Positions 18,700 through 27,314 of a stretch of DNA of 64,000 bases are shown here, piece after piece. Made by a program: the position numbers and the translations under genes. The notes under the pieces are model-generated. The model did no database searches. It worked only from the letters and a program-made list of their open reading frames with translations, and was not told the origin of the DNA. The stretch is from assembly GCA_041906185.1 (NCBI GenBank), contig JAYRJQ010000023.1, forward strand, positions 1-64,000, in the 5' to 3' direction. This DNA comes from Roseateles_B sp041906185. Lineage in GTDB: Bacteria > Pseudomonadota > Gammaproteobacteria > Burkholderiales > Burkholderiaceae_C. Every line of letters starts with the position of its first letter. Position 1 is the first letter of the stretch.

Positions 18700-18727
18700 G
18701 GCCGGCGCTTTGGCGCCGGCCTTTTTT
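18700..18727 (+). terminator. Rho-independent terminator after cytochrome c4
   Basis: GGCCGGCGC and GCGCCGGCC arms around a short TTTG loop, then six T's. The hairpin also argues against starting resB upstream at 18691. Confidence 0.93.
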
Positions 18728-18771
18728 CTGGGTCCGCGTCTTTGCCAGCCGCTGCGACGACAATCCGGCCC

Positions 18772-20937
18772 ATGAGCGACTCAACCAGCGACTCCTTCCG
18801 CCCCACCACGCCCGAGGTCCCGCCGCCGGCGCGCCCGCAAGGCCATGGCACCGGCCGCGAACTCATCGAGCTGCTGTCCTCGATGCGCTTCGCCATCGCC
18901 CTGCTGACGGTGATCTGCATCGCCTCGGTGATCGGCACCGTGGTGCGCCAGCGCGAACCGCTGAACAACTACGTCAACCAGTTCGGCCCCTTCTGGGCGG
19001 ACGTCTTCGGCAAGGTGGACCTCTACACGGTCTACAGCGCTTGGTGGTTCCTGCTGATCCTGGCCTTCCTGGTGATCTCGACCACGCTGTGCATCGCCCG
19101 CAACACGCCCAAGATCCTGGCCGACCTCAAGAGCTACAAGGAGCACGTGCGCGAGCAGTCGCTGCAGGCGCACAAGCACAAGGCGCTGGGCATGCTGCCG
19201 CTGTCGCTGGAGGCCTCGCTGCAGCAGGTCTCGCAGTGGCTGGACGCCGGCGGCTGGAAGGCCCGCGCCCAGGTGCGCACGCAGGGCATCATGATCGCGG
19301 CGCGCAAGGGCGCCGCCAACAAGATCGGCTACCTGGCCGCGCACTCGGCCATCGTGCTGATCTGCCTGGGCGGGCTCTTCGATGGCGACCTGCTGGTCAA
19401 GGCCCTGATGTGGGCGCAGGGCAAGTCGGTCTACCAGGGCGCGGGCTTCATCAGCGATGTCCCCGCGCAGCACCGCCTCTCGGACCGCAACCCGAGCTTC
19501 CGCGGCACGCTCACCGTGACCGAGGGCTCGCGCAACGGCACCGCCGTGCTGAACATGACAGACGGCGTGCTGCTGCAGCCGCTGCCCTTCGACGTCGAGC
19601 TCAAGAAGTTCAAGGTCGAGTACTACAACACCGGCATGCCCAAGCTCTTCGCGAGCGACGTGCTGATCCATGACCGCAACGGCAAGACCACCGCCGCCAC
19701 CATCAAGGTCAACGAGCCGCTGATCCACGACGGCGTCGCCATCTACCAGAGCGACTTCAGCGACGGCGGTTCGCTGCTGAAGGTGCGCGCCATCCCGCTC
19801 AACGGCGCCGCGCCCTTCGCGCTGCAGGGCCGCGTGGGCACCAGCACCGAGCTGGCGCAGGGCGCGCAGAAGCTGGGCATCGAGTTCAGCACGCTGCGGG
19901 TCATCAACGTCGAGAACATGGGCAGCGCGGCTGGCGCCGCCGGGGCCGAGAGCGGTGCCGACGTGCGCAAGGTCGACCTCGTCGATTCGCTGCAGGGCCA
20001 CCTCGGCAGCGGTGCCAAGACCAAGACCGAGAAGTCGCTGCAGAACATCGGCCCGTCCTTCAGCTACAAGCTCGTGGACGCCAGCGGCCAGCGCCGCGAG
20101 TTCAACAACTACATGGCCCCGGTGCTGCTGGACGGCCAGCGCGTGTTCCTGCTGGGCATGCGCGAGTCGGTGAACGAGGGCTTCCGCTATCTGCGCGCCC
20201 CGGCCGACGAGAACGGCGCACTGGACGGCTGGCTGCGCCTGCGCGAGGCCCTGCTCAAGCCCGAGCTGCGCGAGCGCGCCGCCCGCCTCTACGCCGAGGC
20301 CGCCACGCCCGACGACAAGCCCCAGATGCTCCCGCAGCTGACCGCCACTGCGCGCCGCGCGCTGGGCCTCTTCGCCGGTGCCGAGCTGGTGCGCCCCGAG
20401 GACAAGCGTCCCGCCAACGGCTGGGGCGGGCTGATGGCGCTGTCGTTTTTCGTGGACCGCGAGGTGCCGGAGGCCGAACGCGCCCGCGTGTCCGAGGTGC
20501 TGCTGCGCATCCTCAACGGCACGCTGTACGAGCTGCTCAAGATCAGCCGCGAGCAGGCCAAGCTGCCGCCGCCCGCCAACGACGCCGCCACGCAGGCCTT
20601 CATGACGCAGGCCGTGCTGTCGCTCTCGGACGCCACCTTCTACCCGGCGCCGGTCCTGCTGCAGCTGGAGGACTTCGAGCTCGTGCAGGCCAGCGGCTTC
20701 CAGGTCGCGCGGGCGCCGGGCAAGACCCTGGTCTACCTGGGGGCGATCCTGCTGATCATCGGCGTCTTTGCCATGCTTTACGTGAAGGAACGCCGCCTGT
20801 GGATCTGGCTCGAGGCCGCCCCCGGCCAGGGCGAGCAGACCCGCGTGCGCATGGCGCTGTCCTCGACCCGAGAGTCGCCGGACACCGCCACCGAATTCGA
20901 CCGTCTCAAGTCCGAGCTGCTGAAGGACACCGCATGA
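18772..20937 (+). CDS. resB: Cytochrome c biogenesis protein ResB (Ccs1)
   Basis: A 721-residue inner-membrane protein, one half of the system II heme-delivery and attachment complex. Features: an N-terminal region with FAIALLTVICIASVIGT (first membrane helix), a second helix WWFLLILAFLVISTTLC, a third (AAHSAIVLICLGGLF), a large periplasmic domain, and a last helix VYLGAILLIIGVFAML near the C-terminus. ATG 18772 is chosen because the earlier in-frame ATG (18691) lies before the upstream terminator. Its stop overlaps the ccsB start (ATGA), so the two subunits are translationally coupled, as usual. Confidence 0.94.
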   Translation: MSDSTSDSFRPTTPEVPPPARPQGHGTGRELIELLSSMRFAIALLTVICIASVIGTVVRQREPLNNYVNQFGPFWADVFGKVDLYTVYSAWWFLLILAFLVISTTLCIARNTPKILADLKSYKEHVREQSLQAHKHKALGMLPLSLEASLQQVSQWLDAGGWKARAQVRTQGIMIAARKGAANKIGYLAAHSAIVLICLGGLFDGDLLVKALMWAQGKSVYQGAGFISDVPAQHRLSDRNPSFRGTLTVTEGSRNGTAVLNMTDGVLLQPLPFDVELKKFKVEYYNTGMPKLFASDVLIHDRNGKTTAATIKVNEPLIHDGVAIYQSDFSDGGSLLKVRAIPLNGAAPFALQGRVGTSTELAQGAQKLGIEFSTLRVINVENMGSAAGAAGAESGADVRKVDLVDSLQGHLGSGAKTKTEKSLQNIGPSFSYKLVDASGQRREFNNYMAPVLLDGQRVFLLGMRESVNEGFRYLRAPADENGALDGWLRLREALLKPELRERAARLYAEAATPDDKPQMLPQLTATARRALGLFAGAELVRPEDKRPANGWGGLMALSFFVDREVPEAERARVSEVLLRILNGTLYELLKISREQAKLPPPANDAATQAFMTQAVLSLSDATFYPAPVLLQLEDFELVQASGFQVARAPGKTLVYLGAILLIIGVFAMLYVKERRLWIWLEAAPGQGEQTRVRMALSSTRESPDTATEFDRLKSELLKDTA

Positions 20938-22283
20938 ACACCGCCACCTCCACCCTCATCGTCGGCCGCCGCAGCTGGCTGGCGTTGCGCTCGCCGCTCG
21001 ACTGGGCCTTCGCGGCCCTGATCGTGCTCGGCGGCGTCTTCGCCTTCAGCCGCTACGGCGCCTCCATGGACGGCTACGAGAAGGGCATCCTCGCCTTCGC
21101 CGTGCCCTCGCTCGTGCTGCTGGGCTGGTTCTGGCGGCCGCTGCGCGTGCTGAGCGTGCTCGTGGGCGCCTTCAGCCTGCTGGCCATCCAGCTCTACCTG
21201 CGCAAGATGGACGACTTCGGCGCCGACCTCGGCGCGGTCGACCAGGTCTTCCTGCTCAAGTACATGCTGGCGAGCCAGAGCGCGATTCTCTGGATGAGCC
21301 TGCTGTTCTTCCTCAGCACGCTCTTCTACTGGCTGGGCTTCTTCCGGCGCGGCAGCGGCACGGCCGAGGTCATCGGCTCGAAGCTGGCCTGGGGCGGCGT
21401 CTTCATGGCCCTGCTGGGCACGATGGTGCGCTGGTTCGAGAGCCACCAGATCGGCCCGGACATCGGCCACATTCCCGTCAGCAACCTCTACGAGGTCTTC
21501 GTGCTGTTCTCGTGGATGACGGCCGTGTTCTACCTCTACTACGAGGACCGCTACCGCACCCGCGCCCTGGGCGCCTACGTCATGCTGGTGGTGAGCTTGG
21601 CCGTGAGCTTCCTGCTCTGGTACACGGTGGCGCGCGAGGCCCACGAGATCCAGCCGCTGGTGCCGGCGCTGCAGAGCTGGTGGATGAAGATCCATGTGCC
21701 CGCCAACTTCGTCGGCTACGGCACCTTCGCGCTGGCTGCGATGGTCGCGCTGGCCTATCTGCTCAAGACGGCCACGCCGCGCGCGCTGCAGATCGGCCTG
21801 ATCGGCCTGCCGGCGGTGCTGGTGGCGGTGCTGCTGCTGGCGCGCTTCACGCTGGACCTGCAGCCCGACACGCTGGCCGGCCTCGACGGCTGGACGCGCA
21901 AGATGGGCGGCGTGCTGGCCTTCCTGGTCGTGTGCGTGCTGCTGCGCGAGCCGCTCACCGCGCGCCTGCCGCCGCTGCAGACGCTCGATGACCTCATGTA
22001 CAAGGCCATCGCCCTGGGCTTCGCCTTCTTCACCATCGCGACCATCCTCGGCGCCTTCTGGGCCGCCGAGGCCTGGGGCGGCTACTGGAGCTGGGATCCC
22101 AAGGAGACCTGGGCCCTGATCGTGTGGCTCAACTACGCCGCCTGGCTGCACATGCGCCTGATGAAGGGCCTGCGCGGCGCCGTGTCGGCCTGGTGGGCAC
22201 TGGGTGGGCTGCTGGTCACGACCTTCGCCTTCCTCGGGGTCAATATGTTCCTGAGCGGCCTCCACTCCTACGGCACGCTGTGA
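20934..22283 (+). CDS. ccsB: Cytochrome c biogenesis protein CcsB (CcsA family)
   Basis: A 449-residue polytopic membrane protein that partners with ResB to bring heme to the periplasm and join it to CxxCH motifs. The diagnostic tryptophan-rich loop WGGYWSWDPKETWAL lies near residues 380-395. Conserved histidines sit in membrane-flanking positions (MKIHVPANFVGYG, WLHMRLMKG, LSGLHSYG). About eight to ten membrane helices are visible. ATG 20934 overlaps the resB stop. Cytochrome c4 upstream is an obvious client. Confidence 0.94.
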   Translation: MNTATSTLIVGRRSWLALRSPLDWAFAALIVLGGVFAFSRYGASMDGYEKGILAFAVPSLVLLGWFWRPLRVLSVLVGAFSLLAIQLYLRKMDDFGADLGAVDQVFLLKYMLASQSAILWMSLLFFLSTLFYWLGFFRRGSGTAEVIGSKLAWGGVFMALLGTMVRWFESHQIGPDIGHIPVSNLYEVFVLFSWMTAVFYLYYEDRYRTRALGAYVMLVVSLAVSFLLWYTVAREAHEIQPLVPALQSWWMKIHVPANFVGYGTFALAAMVALAYLLKTATPRALQIGLIGLPAVLVAVLLLARFTLDLQPDTLAGLDGWTRKMGGVLAFLVVCVLLREPLTARLPPLQTLDDLMYKAIALGFAFFTIATILGAFWAAEAWGGYWSWDPKETWALIVWLNYAAWLHMRLMKGLRGAVSAWWALGGLLVTTFAFLGVNMFLSGLHSYGTL

Positions 22284-22288
22284 GCGGC

Positions 22289-23083
22289 ATGGCCGGGCCC
22301 CGAAGAATCCCGTGGTGCCTGGCCTCACTGGCCTGCCTGATCGCGCCTGCCGGGGCGCGGGCCGAGGTCGTGCGCATCGCCACCGGCGAACTGCCGCCCT
22401 ATGCCACCGCCGAGGCCAGTGATTCCGGCACCGCGCTGCAGATCGTCCGCCGGGCCTTCGCGCTGGCCGGGCACGAGGTCCGCTACCAGTTCATGCCCTG
22501 GCCGCGCGCCCAGAACGAGACCCGAGCCGGGCTCTGGGACGCCTCCGCCTACTGGGGCGCCAACGAGGAGCGCCAGCGCGACTTCCTGCTCAGCAGCAAC
22601 GTCATGAGCGAGCAATGGGTCTTTGTCCATCGGCGCGACAAGCCCATCACCTGGCGGCAGCTGCCTGACCTCAAGCCCTATGTGCTGGGCGTGGTCAAGG
22701 GCTACACCTACACGCCGGAGCTCTGGAGCCTCGCGCGCGAGGGCGAGCTCAAGACGGACCCCACGCATGACGACCTCGCCGGGCTGCGCAAGCTGCAGCT
22801 GGGCCGCATCGACGCCATGCCCCTGGAGCGCGGCACCGCCTGCTACCTGCTCCTGAACCACTTCAGCGCCGACGAGGCCCGGCAGTTCGACTACCACCCC
22901 CGCCTGCTGACGGACAGCTTCACCACCCACGTGATCTTCCCGAAGGACAAGCCGCGCAGCGCCGGCCTCCTGGCCGACTTCAACCGCGGGCTGAAGCAGC
23001 TGCAGCTCAGCGGCGAATACCAGCGCCTGCTCAAGGGCGTGCCCTGCCCGGCGCACTGGCAGGAAGTGCCGGCCCGGCGCTGA
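22289..23083 (+). CDS. Periplasmic solute-binding protein (SBP family 3)
   Basis: A 264-residue secreted protein with a short signal peptide (1 to about 24, ending GARA) and the start of a family-3 receptor fold (VVRIATGELPPYATAEA), followed by ALQIVRRAFALAGHEV, MPWPRAQNE, WVFVHRRDKPI and a C-terminal GLKQLQLSGEYQRLL. It begins 5 bp after ccsB, probably in the same operon, but lacks transporter partners. This is the second orphan receptor of this type in 6 kb. The ligand is unknown; polar amino acids are typical of the family. Confidence 0.82.
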   Translation: MAGPRRIPWCLASLACLIAPAGARAEVVRIATGELPPYATAEASDSGTALQIVRRAFALAGHEVRYQFMPWPRAQNETRAGLWDASAYWGANEERQRDFLLSSNVMSEQWVFVHRRDKPITWRQLPDLKPYVLGVVKGYTYTPELWSLAREGELKTDPTHDDLAGLRKLQLGRIDAMPLERGTACYLLLNHFSADEARQFDYHPRLLTDSFTTHVIFPKDKPRSAGLLADFNRGLKQLQLSGEYQRLLKGVPCPAHWQEVPARR

Positions 23084-23207
23084 GCGCCACCGGCCGGCAT
23101 TCCGAAGGCGGTGCAAATTCCCCGCCCGGCCACGGAATTGCCATGCAGCGTAAGCTTTCGGACGCTGGGCCGACGAAGGCTCATCCCCTCAGCAAGGACA
23201 CGCTGTC

Positions 23208-24215
23208 ATGCATTTCCATCCCGACCGCGGCCACGGCCGCTCGCTGGCCTCCGAGCTCACGCCCCGGGCCGTCTACGAAAGCCGCCGTGACTGGCTGCGG
23301 CTCATGGCCTCCGGTGCCGCGGGCGCCGCGCTTGCCAGCTGGGCCTCGCGCGAGGCCTTCGCGCAGGCCACGGACAAAGCTGCCGACAAGGCCACAGACC
23401 GGGCTCGCCTCGCCGCCGTGAAGAGCAAGCTCCCCGGCGCGCAGGTGATGGACAAGCCCACGCGCTACGAGGACGCCACCCGCTACAACAACTTCTACGA
23501 GTTCGGCACCGACAAGGCCGAGCCCGCGCAGCTGGCCCACACGCTCAAGACCCGCCCCTGGACGGTCAGCATCGAGGGCGAGGTGGCCAAGGCCGGGCTC
23601 TACGAGCTCGAAGACCTGATGCGCTTCCTGCCCATGGAAGAGCGCCTCTACCGCCTGCGCTGCGTCGAGGGCTGGAGCATGGTGATTCCGTGGATCGGCT
23701 ATTCGCTGGGCGAGCTCATCCGCAAGCTGGAACCGACGACCAAGGCGAAGTACGTGGAGTTCGTGAGCCTGGCCGACAAGGCCCAGATGCCCGGCGTCCG
23801 CTCCGGCGTGCTGGACTGGCCCTATGTGGAAGGCTTGCGCCTCGACGAGGCCATGAACCCGCTCACGCTGCTCGCCTTCGGCATGTACGGCGAGGTCCTG
23901 CCCAAGCAGAACGGCGCGCCCATCCGCCTGGTCGTGCCCTGGAAGTACGGCTTCAAGTCCGCCAAGTCGCTGGTGCGCATCCGCTTCGTCGAGAAGCAAC
24001 CCGTGAGCTCCTGGACCAAGGCGGCGCAGCAGGAATACGGCTTCTATTCCAACGTCAATCCGCAGGTGGACCACCCGCGCTGGAGCCAGGCCACCGAGCG
24101 GCGCATCGGTGAGGACGGGCTCTTCTCCCGCAAGCGCCCGACGCTGATGTTCAACGGCTATGGCGAGCAGGTCGCGTCGCTCTACAGCGGCATGGACCTG
24201 CGCAAGAACTTCTGA
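23208..24215 (+). CDS. msrP: Methionine sulfoxide reductase catalytic subunit MsrP
   Basis: A 335-residue periplasmic molybdopterin enzyme (formerly YedY) that reduces methionine sulfoxide in oxidised envelope proteins. A Tat signal with twin arginine (SRRDWLRLMASG, residues 24-35) leads to a cleavage region near ASREAFAQA. The Mo-ligating Cys is in YRLRCVEGWSMV (about 150). The substrate domain runs to the C-terminus with LYSGMDLRKNF. It is coupled to msrQ: its TGA shares a base with the msrQ ATG. No regulator is adjacent. Confidence 0.95.
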   Translation: MHFHPDRGHGRSLASELTPRAVYESRRDWLRLMASGAAGAALASWASREAFAQATDKAADKATDRARLAAVKSKLPGAQVMDKPTRYEDATRYNNFYEFGTDKAEPAQLAHTLKTRPWTVSIEGEVAKAGLYELEDLMRFLPMEERLYRLRCVEGWSMVIPWIGYSLGELIRKLEPTTKAKYVEFVSLADKAQMPGVRSGVLDWPYVEGLRLDEAMNPLTLLAFGMYGEVLPKQNGAPIRLVVPWKYGFKSAKSLVRIRFVEKQPVSSWTKAAQQEYGFYSNVNPQVDHPRWSQATERRIGEDGLFSRKRPTLMFNGYGEQVASLYSGMDLRKNF

Positions 24216-24862
24216 TGGCCACCGTTCCCCGCCCCCTGCTGCTGCACCCGCTCGTCAAGCCGCTCGTCTTCCTGGCCTGTCTCGGCCCCCTGGCCTGGCT
24301 GGTGCTGGCGGCCCTGCAGGACCGGCTGGGCGCGAATCCGGCGGAGGCCCTGATCCGCGGCCTCGGCGACTGGACCCTGCGTCTGCTGTGGCTCACGCTG
24401 GCCGTCACGCCGCTGCGCGAGCTGCTGCGCCAGCCCGCCCTCGCCCGCCTGCGGCGCATGCTGGGCCTTTTCACGGCCTTCTACGCCTGCCTGCACCTGC
24501 TGGCCTACGGCTGGCTGGACATGGGCCTCGTGCCGCAGGACATCGCCCGGGACATCGCCAAGCGCCCCTTCATCTTCGTCGGCTTCCTGGCCTGGCTCGG
24601 CCTGCTGCCGCTGGCGGCGACCAGCTTCAACCGGGCGATCCGGGCGCTGGGCGCGGTGCGCTGGCAGCGCCTGCACCGCCTGGTCTACGGCATCGCCGTG
24701 CTCGCCCTGCTGCATTTCGTGTGGATGCGCGCCGGCAAGCACAACTTCCTCGAGCCGGCCGTCTATGGCGCAGTGCTGGCGCTGCTGCTGGGCTGGCGGG
24801 TGCGCAGCAGCCTCGTGCGGCGTCGCCAGCGCGCGAGCGCCCTGGCCGCCGGGCGGGCCTGA
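24215..24862 (+). CDS. msrQ: Heme-binding membrane subunit MsrQ
   Basis: A 215-residue inner-membrane protein (formerly YedZ) that feeds quinol or flavin-derived electrons to MsrP. Several helices are visible; conserved heme-ligand candidates are His in CLHLLAYG and in RLHRLVYG and LLHFVW. The stretch GDWTLRLLWLTLAVTPLRELL is typical of the ferric-reductase-like family. The start overlaps the msrP stop (TGATG). A GC-rich hairpin follows. Confidence 0.94.
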   Translation: MATVPRPLLLHPLVKPLVFLACLGPLAWLVLAALQDRLGANPAEALIRGLGDWTLRLLWLTLAVTPLRELLRQPALARLRRMLGLFTAFYACLHLLAYGWLDMGLVPQDIARDIAKRPFIFVGFLAWLGLLPLAATSFNRAIRALGAVRWQRLHRLVYGIAVLALLHFVWMRAGKHNFLEPAVYGAVLALLLGWRVRSSLVRRRQRASALAAGRA

Positions 24863-24868
24863 GAAAGC

Positions 24869-24903
24869 AGAACGCCGCCTGGGCGCGAGCCCGGCGGCGT
24901 TCT
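24869..24903. terminator. Hairpin between convergent msrQ and S9 peptidase genes
   Basis: AGAACGCCGCC pairs with GGCGGCGTTCT around a GC loop. No long T-run follows in either direction, but its position between converging genes suggests a two-way terminator. Confidence 0.6.
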
Positions 24904-24958
24904 CTGAAGGCGGCCGGGACGCCTCGTGAGTCCCGGTGCCGGCAGCGTGGTCAGGCGA

Positions 24959-26992
24959 TCAGCGCGACTGGCTCTTCGGCCCGATGTGGCGGTCCAGGAA
25001 CTCCAGCATCTGGGTGTAGAGGTCCAGGTTGTTGGCGACCTTGCCGTAGCCGTGCGCCTCGCCCGGCTTGATCATGACGACCTCGGGCGGATTGCCGGCC
25101 TTCTTCAGGGCATCGACCATCTTGCGCGTCTGCTCCAGCGGGGTGCGGATGTCGTCCTCGCCGGCGTAGATGAACAGCGGGCCCTTCAGCTTCTCGGCAT
25201 GCAGCGCGGGCGACACCTCGTGGGCGCGTTCCCAGCCGCTGCCCTTCTGGCCCAGCAGGCGGCGCCAGTAGGCCACGCCCGCCTTGTTGCGCGCCGTGTC
25301 GCCGCGGTTGGAGGTCAGCTGCAGTTCGAAGTCGCTGACCATCAGACCGGAGACGCCGCACTTGAAGATCTCGGGCGTCTTGATCATGGCCCACAGCGTG
25401 GCATAGCCGCCGTAGCTGGCGCCCGAGATGCAGATGCGCGCCGGATCGACGAAGCCTTGGGCGATGCCCCACTTCGCGGCGTCCTCGTGGTCCTCGGACA
25501 TCTTGCGGCCGACCTCGCCGAAGCCGGCGTCATAGATCTTGTGGCCCAGGTCCGGCGTGATGCGGAAGTTGGGCAGGATCACCGCATAGCCGCGGGACGC
25601 CAGGATCTGCGCCTCGCGCACCCCGAAGCCGCCCGGACCCCAGACGTCGGCACGCACGTGCGGGCCGCCGTGCACGTGCACGACGGTCGGCAGCTTGTCG
25701 CCCGGCTTGTACGAGGCCGGCAGGAAGTAGTAGGACGGGATCTCCAGGCCGTCGCGCGTCTTCAGCAGGAAGGGACGCATCGGCACGAGGTGGTGCTCTT
25801 CCATGTCGTCGCGCGAGCGCAGCGCCTCTTCCAGCGTCTTGCGTTCCTCGTCGTACAGGAAGTAGGTCGGGAAGTTGCGGTCGTTCCAGATCTGCACCAG
25901 CGTGCGCTTGCCCTCGCTGCGCTGCAGCGCCACCGCCTTGCCCGGGAAGGCCGCTTCGAGGCCCTTCTGCAGCCCGGCATAGCTGGCGTCGAAGTAGGCC
26001 GTCTGGTAGGTGTCGTCGCTGAAGGCCAGGCCCACCGGCTTGCGGCTCACCGGATCGAAGCGCAGGCCGCCGGTGATGTCATAGCGCGGGTGATAGGCGA
26101 GCGTCTCGGTGATGGCGCCGGTCTTGGCGTCCACCACGTGCAGGCCCGCCGTGTCCTTGCCATTGCGGGCGGAGACGATCAGGTCCTTGTTGTTCTCGGC
26201 AAAGGCCAGGACGTTCCACACGTCCTTGTCGCCGTGTTCGAAGGTGTGGATGGTGCGCCATTCGCCGTCGGCCGTGTCGCGGACCATCAGGCGGTGCACG
26301 CGCTCCTCGGGCAGCGCCTCCAGGTCCGAGGCCACCATCGCCGCGCGCGGCACGCCGTCGTGGTCCAGGCTCCAGGAGATCACCCGGCCCGGCTGATTGA
26401 AGGTCAGCAGCTTGCGTTCGCCGGTATCGATGTTGATGCGGTAGATGTCCTCCACGCCGGCGCTGCGCAGGTCGGAGCTGACGAGGATCTCGTTCTCGGA
26501 GCCCGGCATGTGGCCGCGCATGCCCATGCGCTGGAACTTGCCCGTGGCCATCATCTCGCGCACGGTGGGATTGAGCTTGCGGTAGCCGGTGCCGTCGGCC
26601 TTGATGGCGAACAGGCCGCCACCGTCACCAGACTCGGGACCGGAGGGCGAATCCAGGCGGCCGAGGGTGTAGACCAGGCGCTGCGAGCCAACCCAGTAGA
26701 CGTTCAGCACGTCGAACTCGGTCTGGCCGGTGATCGCGCGGCCCTTCATGGTCTCGAGGTCCACCAGCAGCAGATTGCGCTTGCCGCTGGCCGTCGGGGC
26801 CAGCACGGCGAGGGTCTTGCCGTCCGGGGACAGCAGCGGGCGCGTGAACTTGGGCAGCGCCACGAAATTGGCCAGGGCCAGCGGCTCGGTGGCGGCGGCA
26901 GGCGCCGTGGCGGCCAGGCTTGCATGGCTCAGCCCCAGGGCGAGCACGCCCGCGGCCAGTGCATGCAGCAGGTGTTGCGATCTCTTCTTCAT
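24959..26992 (-). CDS. S9 family prolyl oligopeptidase-like peptidase
   Basis: A 677-residue exported serine peptidase. Signal peptide 1-27 (ending ASLA), then a beta-propeller N-terminal region (about 35-400; blades with LLSPDGKTLAVL and similar), then an alpha/beta hydrolase domain. The catalytic Ser is in GASYGG, the Asp in AGEDDIRTP and the His in PGEAHGYG. Acylaminoacyl-peptidase- and dipeptidyl-peptidase-like members cut small peptides in the periplasm. It is transcribed alone, divergent from the oxidoreductase-FolB gene. A second, larger S9 peptidase lies at 38837. Confidence 0.92.
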   Translation of the reverse strand: MKKRSQHLLHALAAGVLALGLSHASLAATAPAAATEPLALANFVALPKFTRPLLSPDGKTLAVLAPTASGKRNLLLVDLETMKGRAITGQTEFDVLNVYWVGSQRLVYTLGRLDSPSGPESGDGGGLFAIKADGTGYRKLNPTVREMMATGKFQRMGMRGHMPGSENEILVSSDLRSAGVEDIYRINIDTGERKLLTFNQPGRVISWSLDHDGVPRAAMVASDLEALPEERVHRLMVRDTADGEWRTIHTFEHGDKDVWNVLAFAENNKDLIVSARNGKDTAGLHVVDAKTGAITETLAYHPRYDITGGLRFDPVSRKPVGLAFSDDTYQTAYFDASYAGLQKGLEAAFPGKAVALQRSEGKRTLVQIWNDRNFPTYFLYDEERKTLEEALRSRDDMEEHHLVPMRPFLLKTRDGLEIPSYYFLPASYKPGDKLPTVVHVHGGPHVRADVWGPGGFGVREAQILASRGYAVILPNFRITPDLGHKIYDAGFGEVGRKMSEDHEDAAKWGIAQGFVDPARICISGASYGGYATLWAMIKTPEIFKCGVSGLMVSDFELQLTSNRGDTARNKAGVAYWRRLLGQKGSGWERAHEVSPALHAEKLKGPLFIYAGEDDIRTPLEQTRKMVDALKKAGNPPEVVMIKPGEAHGYGKVANNLDLYTQMLEFLDRHIGPKSQSR

Positions 26993-27314
26993 GATTCCCT
27001 CTCGACAGCAAAGTCTTGTGATGCGTCCCCTCGAGGGACGTCATCGCCCCGTCATGGCGGCATTTGGACCCGGCATTATGTTGTGCCCCTCGGCCATCCA
27101 GAAGGCGCCTGGACACCCGGAAAACCCGACTCAGGCGATAATTCGGGGTTCCGTTCGCCTGCCCGGGGCGATAGGCGAGCCATCGGGGGCGCCAAGGCAT
27201 GACGTTCGTCATACCTGCCCGGCTTGCGCCCCGCCCCGAGCCCTGCCCGCCGTGCAAGACCGTTCGGCGGCCCCCGCCCGCCCAGCCCCGCACGACGACG
27301 CCCTCCGCCAGCCC
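26993..27314. promoter_or_regulatory. Divergent intergenic region, S9 peptidase / oxidoreductase-FolB
   Basis: About 320 bp with starts facing outward. A perfect ATGACG-TT-CGTCAT palindrome at 27199-27212 could be an operator. CATAAT-like -10 candidates exist on both strands, but I cannot fix promoters. No convincing gene lies here. Confidence 0.4.

Noticed and set aside
20778..22328. A 516-codon open frame opposite ccsB
   Set aside because: His/Gln/Arg/Ala-rich product with no domains; antisense frames stay open in such G/C-rich genes.
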